Assembly (NCBI GenBank): GCA_024641255.1
Contig: JAHEDL010000112.1
Span: 1 to 11,234, forward strand
Direction: 5' to 3'
DNA: 11,234 bases
DNA from: Pseudorhodobacter sp.
Lineage (GTDB): Bacteria > Pseudomonadota > Alphaproteobacteria > Rhodobacterales > Rhodobacteraceae
The notes under the pieces are model-generated. The model was not told where the DNA came from. It saw only the letters and a list, made by a program, of their open reading frames with translations, and did not search any database. The translations under genes and the position numbers were made by a program. Shown here in pieces: positions 6,431-11,234 of the stretch. Positions within the stretch are counted from its first letter, which is position 1, and each line of letters starts with the position of its first letter.

Positions 6431-8677
6431 ATGCCAGCAGAACGCAGCGACAGCGACAGCCGGAAACTGCTCCGCCGCCTGCGCGACGTGCTGGGCACCA
6501 AGGCGAAGGGCCAAGACCGGCTTGACCGGATTACCCATCTTATCGCGGATTCGATGGGAACCGAGGTGTGTTCGATCTATTTGTTCCGCGATGCCGAAAC
6601 GCTTGAGCTTTGCGCCACGCAGGGTTTGAAAAAAGCGGCTGTGCATAAGACGCGGATGAAACTGGGCGAAGGTCTGGTCGGGCGGGTGGCGCGCAGCGGC
6701 CTGCCGGTGAATACCCCCGATGCGCCCGGCGAAAAGGGTTTCCGCTATATGCCGGAAACCGGCGAAGAGCTGTTTTCGTCTTTCCTTGGCGTGCCGATTC
6801 AGCGCGTTGGCGAAAAGCTGGGCGTGCTGGTGGTGCAGTCGAAAGCCAGCCGCGCCTATTCCGAAGACGAGGTTTACGCGCTGGAAGTTGTGGCCATGGT
6901 GGTGGCCGAAATGGCCGAACTGGGCGCCTTTGCCTCTGACGGCGCGGGCCTTGGTGCGCTGCACCGCCAACCGGTGCTGTTTCGTGGATCAACCGGGCAG
7001 GAAGGCGCTGCCGAAGGTCGGGTCTGGCTGCATGAACCGCGCGTTGTCGTGACCAACCCGGTTGCGGATGATCCGCTTTATGAAATTGACCGTATCCGTG
7101 AGGCTGTCGGGGTGCTGCGGGTGTCGGTTGATGATCTGCTGGCCGCCGAAAGTCTGGACAAAGATCAAAAAGCCGTGCTGGAAGCCTACCGGATGTTTGC
7201 CCATTCGCGCGGCTGGTTGCGCCGGATGGAAGAAGACATCGCCAGCGGCCTGTCTGCCGAAGCGGCGGTCGAAAAAGAACAATCTGCCGCCCGGTCGCGT
7301 CTGGAACAGGTGCCCGACGCCTATTTGCGTGAACGCCTGCATGATCTGGACGATCTGTCGAACCGGTTGCTGCGTATTCTGACCGGTCAGGGCAAGGATA
7401 CCGGCGCGCAAATGCCGGAAAATCCGGTGCTGGTGGCGCGCAACATCGGCCCCGCCGAATTGCTGGAATACGGCCGCAAGCTGAAAGGCGTGGTGCTGGA
7501 AGAAGGCTCTGTCGGGAGCCACTCCGCCGTGGTGGCGCGGGCTCTGGCCATTCCGATGGTGATCCACGCAAAGACCATTACCAACGAAGCGTTGAATGGA
7601 AATCCGATCTTGGTCGATGGCGATCAGGGCATCGTGCACCTGCGCCCCGAAGACACTGTGGCGCGGTCGTTCCGCGACAAAATCGCGATGCAGGCCAAGG
7701 CGCAAGAACGCTATGCCTCGCTGCGTGATTTGCCCGCGATTACCAAAGATGGCGTTACGATCAGTCTGCACATGAACGCGGGGCTGATGGCTGACCTGCC
7801 GTCGCTGGTGGGGTCAGGGGCCGAAGGGGTTGGGCTGTTTCGCACCGAATTGCAGTTCCTGATCCGCAACCAGATGCCGCGTCGGGATGAGTTGGCACAG
7901 CTTTATAGCCGGGTGATGGAGGCTGCCAAGGGCCGCCCCGTGGCGTTCCGCACGCTGGATATCGGGTCAGACAAAGTGCTGCCCTATATGAAGCCCAATG
8001 ACGAACCCAACCCGGCGATGGGCTGGCGGGCGATCAGGGTGGGGCTGGACAAACCGGGCGTGCTGCGGATGCAATTGCAGGCGCTCATCCGGGCGGCCGC
8101 TGGCCGGCCACTGTCAATCATGTTCCCCTTCATCAGCGAACACGGCGAATTTCTGGAAGCCCGCGCGCATGTGCTGCGCGAAATCCACCGCGAACGCAGC
8201 CTTGGCCATGACGTGCCGGTAAAGCTTGAAATCGGCGCAATGCTGGAAACCCCCAGCCTTGCCTATGCGCCAGATGCGTTTTTCAAGCTGGCCGATTTCA
8301 TCTCGATCGGTGGCAACGATCTGAAACAATTCTTCTTCGCCGCCGACCGGGAAAACGAACGTGTGCGCAAACGCTATGACAGCCTGAACGCGTCATTCTT
8401 GACCTTCCTGCAATTCATCGTGGCGCGCTGCACCGCATCAGGCACCCGGCTGTCGTTCTGCGGCGAAGATGCCGGCCGCCCGGTCGAAGCGCTGGCCTTG
8501 GTCGCCATCGGCCTGCGCAATCTGTCGATGCGACCGGCCTCGATCGGGCCGATCAAAGCCCTGCTGCGCCGGGTCGATCTGTCCGAAGTGCGCGCAGTCA
8601 TCGACAAAGCCCGCAGCGAAGGCGCTGAAACAATCCGCCCTGCACTGGTGGATTGGCTGGCAACCCAAGGCGAATAG
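6431..8677 (+). CDS. ptsP: Phosphoenolpyruvate–protein phosphotransferase PtsP (EI-Ntr) with GAF domain
   Basis: 748 residues from the ATG at 6431 (MPAERSDSDSRKLLRRLRD). The frame stays open upstream to 6290, but that would start inside the lysC terminator. EI-Ntr takes phosphate from PEP and passes it to NPr (ptsO) and then EIIA-Ntr (ptsN), a regulatory cytoplasmic relay. Residues about 15–160 are a GAF domain (SMGTEVCSIYLFRDAETLELCATQGL), in relatives a glutamine sensor. The phosphohistidine is His364 in GSVGSHSAVVARALAIPMV. The PEP-binding domain keeps GVGLFRTELQF (466–476), LDIGSDKVLPYM, NPAMGWRAIR, KLEIGAMLETP, SIGGNDLKQFFFA and Cys677 in FCGEDAG. His364 to Cys677 is 313 residues, the same as His189 to Cys502 in E. 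coli EI. Lying next to lysC is common in alphaproteobacteria. The Shine-Dalgarno site is weak (GGGA). The partner genes are not here. Confidence 0.95.
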   Translation: MPAERSDSDSRKLLRRLRDVLGTKAKGQDRLDRITHLIADSMGTEVCSIYLFRDAETLELCATQGLKKAAVHKTRMKLGEGLVGRVARSGLPVNTPDAPGEKGFRYMPETGEELFSSFLGVPIQRVGEKLGVLVVQSKASRAYSEDEVYALEVVAMVVAEMAELGAFASDGAGLGALHRQPVLFRGSTGQEGAAEGRVWLHEPRVVVTNPVADDPLYEIDRIREAVGVLRVSVDDLLAAESLDKDQKAVLEAYRMFAHSRGWLRRMEEDIASGLSAEAAVEKEQSAARSRLEQVPDAYLRERLHDLDDLSNRLLRILTGQGKDTGAQMPENPVLVARNIGPAELLEYGRKLKGVVLEEGSVGSHSAVVARALAIPMVIHAKTITNEALNGNPILVDGDQGIVHLRPEDTVARSFRDKIAMQAKAQERYASLRDLPAITKDGVTISLHMNAGLMADLPSLVGSGAEGVGLFRTELQFLIRNQMPRRDELAQLYSRVMEAAKGRPVAFRTLDIGSDKVLPYMKPNDEPNPAMGWRAIRVGLDKPGVLRMQLQALIRAAAGRPLSIMFPFISEHGEFLEARAHVLREIHRERSLGHDVPVKLEIGAMLETPSLAYAPDAFFKLADFISIGGNDLKQFFFAADRENERVRKRYDSLNASFLTFLQFIVARCTASGTRLSFCGEDAGRPVEALALVAIGLRNLSMRPASIGPIKALLRRVDLSEVRAVIDKARSEGAETIRPALVDWLATQGE

Positions 8678-8681
8678 CGCT

Positions 8682-8703
8682 TTCACATTGGCGCAAATAT
8701 CCC
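8682..8703 (-). repeat. 22-base intergenic repeat, copy 1
   Basis: Read on the minus strand this contains GGATATTTGCGCCAATGTGA, identical over 22 bases to the copy at 10852–10873 in opposite orientation. It starts four bases after the ptsP stop codon. On the minus strand it is preceded by a run of small hairpins (see 8705–8758), so it lies downstream of the EcsC-family gene in that reading. Confidence 0.85.
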
Positions 8704-8704
8704 C

Positions 8705-8758
8705 GCCGGAGGCCGTCGCGCGCAGCGCGGCCCACCCGAAGGCTGGCGCCGCAGGCGC
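8705..8758 (-). repeat. Cluster of small GC-rich hairpins next to repeat copy 1
   Basis: On the minus strand the stretch after the EcsC-family stop holds consecutive mini-palindromes. GGCGC-TGC-style stem 8746–8750/8754–8758 (GCGCC, loop GCA, GGCGC on the plus strand), a CC-TTCG-GG step, a CGCG-rich dyad around 8717–8729, and GCC-TCC-GGC (8705–8713) lead directly into GGGGATATTT. It may act as a bidirectional 3'-end or terminator-like element between ptsP and the convergent gene; that role is inferred. Confidence 0.55.
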
Positions 8759-8779
8759 GCAATTTAATGACGGACGCTG

Positions 8780-9535
8780 TCAGTTCTTGCGGAGGCGCGG
8801 CGCGGCAACGGCGGCAGAAAACGCCACCACCACAGCCTCGCCGCCCTGCACTTCGGCCATTCGCATCAGCGCAAAGCGGATTCGGGCCATTTCACGGTAA
8901 TAGGCCAGAAACGCCGCGTTCAACGCAGCACCTGACAGCGCGCCCAACACCGGAACCGCCTGCGCCGCCAGTTTTTGCCCCATCGTTGCGGCCAAACGCG
9001 GCGCGATGGTGGCGATCAGTTTTTGCATTGCCGCCCCGGAGAGGGTGACGCGGGCCGACAAGAAGGCGGTGTTGACGCCGTCATCCTGTTGCACCGGGCT
9101 GCCTGCGGCAAAGACCTCTAGGCAGGCGGCGCGGATGCCGGGTTCTGCGGGGTCAAAGCCTGCCCGGATGGCTTCGGCCCGGATGGCTTGCAAGAAAAGT
9201 GTGATGGTGAATGGCAGTTCAGCGATGGCAGTAACCAAGCCACCCGCCCCACCGGCGGCACCGGTTGCCAGCACCGCAAGGCTGGTGCTGCGGTTGCTGC
9301 CAGGCCCTTCGCCGGCCATGCCCGCGACGCCATGCGCGGCGGTCAGCGCCACCACAACTGTTTGCTCGATCTGCGCCCGCAGCGGAGCCGGGATCAGTTG
9401 CATCTGCTTTTCCAAGCCGCCGCCCAAACGGTTCACCAAAGTCATAACTGGCCCGTTGGCGCGGTGATAGGCGCGGGCAAGATCTTGGACATCGGCTATA
9501 AACGGGTCTGCGCGAAGCGCGGGAAGCTGTGTCAT
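8780..9535 (-). CDS. EcsC-family protein
   Basis: 251 residues, start ATG at 9535, matching the EcsC family by overall pattern. There is an N-terminal helical part, then the central GAAGGAGGLVTAIAELPFTITLFLQAIRAEAIRAG (92–126), ACLEVFAAGSP (137–147), and a C-terminal Ala/Gly-rich helix AVPVLGALSGAALNAAFLAYYREMARIRFALMRM (193–226). The family is named after the third gene of the Bacillus ecs transporter locus, and its biochemical role is poorly known. The GG-rich hydrophobic segments suggest membrane association. The start lies 18 bases after the stop of the GNAT gene, so the two form a minus-strand operon. There is no ABC-transporter gene beside it, unlike the Bacillus locus. It converges with ptsP. 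Confidence 0.85.
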   Translation of the reverse strand: MTQLPALRADPFIADVQDLARAYHRANGPVMTLVNRLGGGLEKQMQLIPAPLRAQIEQTVVVALTAAHGVAGMAGEGPGSNRSTSLAVLATGAAGGAGGLVTAIAELPFTITLFLQAIRAEAIRAGFDPAEPGIRAACLEVFAAGSPVQQDDGVNTAFLSARVTLSGAAMQKLIATIAPRLAATMGQKLAAQAVPVLGALSGAALNAAFLAYYREMARIRFALMRMAEVQGGEAVVVAFSAAVAAPRLRKN

Positions 9536-9553
9536 ACCGCCAATGTGGGGCGT

Positions 9554-10075
9554 TCAGGCCTTGGCTGCAAGGGCCGCAGGCAGGGTGGCACCCGAGGCTT
9601 TGGTGACGGCCCCGCGCACGTTGTCCCACGCGCCTTTCTTCAACTCCAGCCCAAGGATACGGTCGGGGTTGGTGGGCGGCGGCATCGCTACGCCTTCCAG
9701 CTTTTTGAAGCCAAAGCGGCTGTAATACGGCGCATCGCCGACCAGCAGCACGCGTTCCCAGCCCAGACGGCGGGCTTCGGAGAGGCTTTCGTTGATCAAA
9801 AGCCCACCCAGACCTTCGCCCTGACGCGTGGGGTGCACCGCAACCGGGCCCAAAAGCAGGGCATCTTCGCCCCCCACTTCGACCGGCCAATATCGGATTG
9901 CGGCGGCAAGGGCGTTGTCATCGTCGCGCAGGGTCAGGCACAGGGCGGCCACCGTGGGCACGCCATCGCGCAAGCGATACGAGGATAGCGCGGTGCGGCC
10001 GGGAGAAAAACAGAGGTCATATAATGCCTCGACTTCCCACCAGTCGGCCTCGATTTCCTCTTCGAGTTTATACAC
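9554..10075 (-). CDS. GNAT-family N-acetyltransferase
   Basis: 173 residues from a GTG start at 10075 (MYKLEEEIEADWWEVEALYDLCF), with TGAGG about ten bases upstream. It belongs to the GNAT superfamily, which transfers acetyl from acetyl-CoA to amines. Motif A is LLLGPVAVHPTRQGEGLGGLLINESL (73–98), containing the RQGEGLG pyrophosphate-binding loop (84–90). Motif B is DAPYYSRFGFKKLEG (114–128), the PYYSRFGF pattern of the COG3153/YhbS-like subgroup. The substrate (small molecule or protein) cannot be read from sequence. It is the first gene of a pair with the EcsC-family gene, and its leader crosses the dyad at 10172–10207 if transcription begins that far up. Confidence 0.9.
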   Translation of the reverse strand: MYKLEEEIEADWWEVEALYDLCFSPGRTALSSYRLRDGVPTVAALCLTLRDDDNALAAAIRYWPVEVGGEDALLLGPVAVHPTRQGEGLGGLLINESLSEARRLGWERVLLVGDAPYYSRFGFKKLEGVAMPPPTNPDRILGLELKKGAWDNVRGAVTKASGATLPAALAAKA

Positions 10076-10171
10076 CCGCGCGCCTCATCAGAATCATGCT
10101 GAAACGCGGGTAACATGGGTATGTGTCAGGATCAAATCTGTTGCGGCGGTGATGCGAAATTCTTCGGGGCT

Positions 10172-10207
10172 GACCGAAGTGTCGCACAGTGCGACAGTTT
10201 TTCGGTC
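10172..10207. other. Two-part 14-base-pair dyad (hairpin or operator)
   Basis: The inner arms TGTCGCA (10180–10186) and TGCGACA (10190–10196) flank a CAG loop. The outer arms GACCGAA (10172–10178) and TTCGGTC (10201–10207) pair perfectly around them, with an asymmetric internal loop (G against GTTT). On the plus strand the inner stem is followed by GTTTTTC, giving an intrinsic-terminator look. On the minus strand the whole could fold in the leader of the GNAT mRNA. The inner 17-base palindrome could equally be a regulator binding site. Confidence 0.6.
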
Positions 10208-10366
10208 CTGAGAAATCAAGGGGTTACCTAAGTGCGTTAAGCTGGCGCTAACTATTGCCGCTGCGGGTGGTTTGTGGTGCCACAGCCGTTTTCGGCAGAA
10301 ATCTTCTTGTGAAACGGCAGCACGGCGACCACACAGTCAGGGGCGGCCCCCGACAACGGCCGGTTT

Positions 10367-10374
10367 GGAAAGGA
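10367..10374 (+). promoter_or_regulatory. Shine-Dalgarno site of the thioesterase gene
   Basis: GGAAAGGA ends seven bases before the ATG at 10382, supporting that start. Confidence 0.7.
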
Positions 10375-10381
10375 CGATCTG

Positions 10382-10768
10382 ATGACCCAGCCGCAGCCCC
10401 CAACCGAAGAACCCGCGATTCGTACCGTTGCGATGCCGGCCGACACCAACCCGTCGGGAGATATTTTTGGCGGCTGGCTGATGGCGCAGATGGATCTTGC
10501 GGCGGGCAATCTGGCCGGACGTGTGGCGCGCGGCAGAGCCGCGACGATTGCGGTGGAGGGCATGGTGTTTCACAAGCCTGTCAAGGTTGGCGACGAGGTC
10601 ACGCTTTACGCAACCCTGCTGTCGACCGGACGCAGTTCGATGAAAATCCATGTGCAGGCATGGCGGCGACCGCGCTTTGTGGACGACAGCATGAAGGTCA
10701 CCGACGCGACCTTCACCTTTGTTGCGTTGGACAGCGAGGGTAAATCGCGGCCACTGACGGCGGTGTGA
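10382..10768 (+). CDS. YciA-type acyl-CoA thioesterase (hotdog fold)
   Basis: 128 residues, start supported by AAGGA. The protein matches the YciA/BACH group of hotdog acyl-CoA thioesterases, which hydrolyse acyl-CoA to free acid and CoA in the cytoplasm and usually assemble as trimers of dimers. The signature MPADTNPSGDIFGGWLMAQMD spans residues 18–38, with the Asp of GDIFGG (Asp27) in the position that is catalytic in the family. GMVFHKPVKVGDEVTLYA (60–77) and TGRSSMKIHVQAW (82–94) are the conserved strands, and ATFTFVALDSEGKSRP (109–123) closes the fold. It stands alone on its strand. It is followed by a hairpin and repeat region shared with the convergent tadA. Chain-length preference cannot be inferred. 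Confidence 0.93.
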   Translation: MTQPQPPTEEPAIRTVAMPADTNPSGDIFGGWLMAQMDLAAGNLAGRVARGRAATIAVEGMVFHKPVKVGDEVTLYATLLSTGRSSMKIHVQAWRRPRFVDDSMKVTDATFTFVALDSEGKSRPLTAV

Positions 10769-10827
10769 CGCCCAGGCGGGTGGGGCAATGGCTTAGAGGG
10801 GCAAAGACAGGGGTTTCACACACCCGC

Positions 10828-10842
10828 GCGGGCGTTGCCCGC
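10828..10842 (+). repeat. GC-rich hairpin preceding repeat copy 2
   Basis: GCGGGC (10828–10833), loop GTT, GCCCGC (10837–10842), overlapping the palindrome CCCGCGCGGG (10823–10832). It lies after the thioesterase stop and directly before the 22-base repeat, mirroring the hairpin cluster at copy 1. It may serve as a 3'-end structure. Confidence 0.55.
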
Positions 10843-10851
10843 TGCCCCCGT

Positions 10852-10873
10852 GGGATATTTGCGCCAATGTGAA
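10852..10873 (+). repeat. 22-base intergenic repeat, copy 2
   Basis: Contains GGATATTTGCGCCAATGTGA, with 22 identical bases to copy 1 at 8682–8703 (inverted). It sits between the convergent ends of the thioesterase gene and tadA. Both copies follow GC-rich hairpins and lie within intergenic DNA downstream of a gene in the hairpin-to-ATATTT direction. Confidence 0.85.
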
Positions 10874-10900
10874 GCTGATTTGGCAGTGCTGTGGTTGGGT

Positions 10901-11234
10901 CTAGCGGCGCGGTGCGAAGAAGGATTTCAGCAGGCGTTCGGACTGTTCGGCATCGATGCCGTCATAAATTTCGGGGACATGGTGGCATTGTGGGTGCGAG
11001 AACACCCGCGCGCCATGCGCAACGCCGCCAGATTTCGGATCTGTCGCGCCGTAGTAAAGCCGCGCAATGCGGGCGGCGGCGATAGTTCCGGCGCAAATCG
11101 GACAGGGTTCAAGTGTGACGTAAAGGTCGTGGCCGGGCAGGCGTTCGGACCCGGCGCGGCGGCAGGCCTCGCGGATCGCCAGCACCTCGGCATGGGCGGT
11201 GGGGTCGCAAAGTTCGCGGGTGCGGTTGCCCGCG
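10901..11234 (-). CDS. tadA: tRNA-specific adenosine deaminase TadA (5' end beyond the window)
   Basis: The last 110 codons are visible; the frame runs open to the right edge (first whole codon 11231–11233). The visible part begins AGNRTRELCDPTAHAEVLAIREA, so the gene does not start at the in-frame GTG at 11185. TadA is a zinc-dependent deaminase converting adenosine 34 of tRNA-Arg(ACG) to inosine at the wobble position and is usually essential. The HAE motif supplies a zinc histidine and the catalytic Glu. LYVTLEPCPICAGTIAAARIARLYYGA provides the PCxxC cysteines (here PCPIC). The tail GARVFSHPQCHHVPEIYDGIDAEQSERLLKSFFAPRR is typical of alphaproteobacterial TadA. It converges with the thioesterase gene. 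Confidence 0.93.
   Translation of the reverse strand, partial: AGNRTRELCDPTAHAEVLAIREACRRAGSERLPGHDLYVTLEPCPICAGTIAAARIARLYYGATDPKSGGVAHGARVFSHPQCHHVPEIYDGIDAEQSERLLKSFFAPRR

Larger units (their letters stand above)
10076..10381. other. 306-base divergent intergenic region
   Basis: This gap separates the GNAT gene (minus) from the thioesterase gene (plus) and should contain both promoters. I see no credible open reading frame. It holds a 36-base dyad (10172–10207); an imperfect dyad GTTAAGC/GCTAAC (10236–10242 and 10247–10252); TGTGG-TG-CCACA around 10274–10284; and two overlapping, mutually exclusive stems starting at GCCG 10285. I could not fix a convincing −35/−10 pair on either strand. 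Confidence 0.6.

Noticed and set aside
10340..10350. GGGG-CGG-CCCC hairpin before the thioesterase gene
   Set aside because: A four-base-pair stem in GC-rich DNA is expected by chance and no second feature supports a role.
1..11234. Insertion sequence, prophage, CRISPR, toxin–antitoxin or defence genes
   Set aside because: All open frames with real protein character belong to housekeeping or known metabolic families apart from the four-cysteine pair; no transposase, integrase, nuclease cluster or spaced repeats were seen.

Overview
The window looks like chromosomal DNA from an alphaproteobacterium, most probably of the Rhodobacteraceae (Rhodobacter/Roseobacter relatives). This is inferred from the high G+C content, the lysC–ptsP neighbourhood, the flavour of each protein, and a hairpin-plus-ATATTT intergenic repeat that I recall from that family. 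No search was run. Almost everything is ordinary housekeeping and accessory coding sequence. There is no phage, transposon, CRISPR array, rRNA or tRNA that I can support.

Layout. Positions 1–221 carry the end of an AlkB-type membrane hydroxylase. It is followed on the same strand by two tandem paralogous secreted proteins of about 130 residues with four conserved cysteines (235–618 and 676–1080). Converging on these is xseA (exonuclease VII large subunit, 1082–2638, minus). A 69-base divergent region separates xseA from purD (2708–3970, plus). purD overlaps a bestrophin-type channel gene (3967–4872) by four bases. After a short gap with a candidate promoter come lysC (aspartokinase, 4978–6234), a strong intrinsic terminator (6256–6290), and ptsP (EI-Ntr, 6431–8677).

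The last third is a set of small units: a minus-strand pair, a GNAT acetyltransferase followed by an EcsC-family protein (10075 down to 8780); a 306-base divergent gap containing a notable 36-base dyad; a YciA-type acyl-CoA thioesterase (10382–10768, plus); and the 5'-truncated end of tadA (tRNA adenosine deaminase, minus, running off the right edge).

How the genes relate: purD makes a purine precursor, lysC commits aspartate to the Lys/Thr/Met family, and ptsP feeds the nitrogen-related phosphorelay that senses glutamine in relatives. The window is therefore rich in nitrogen and amino-acid metabolism, but the units appear to be transcribed separately. The points most worth a second look are the inverted pair of 22-base intergenic elements (8682–8703 and 10852–10873), the long dyad at 10172–10207, the tandem four-cysteine proteins, and a possible internal translation start in lysC. 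I did not find convincing evidence of a new multi-gene system.
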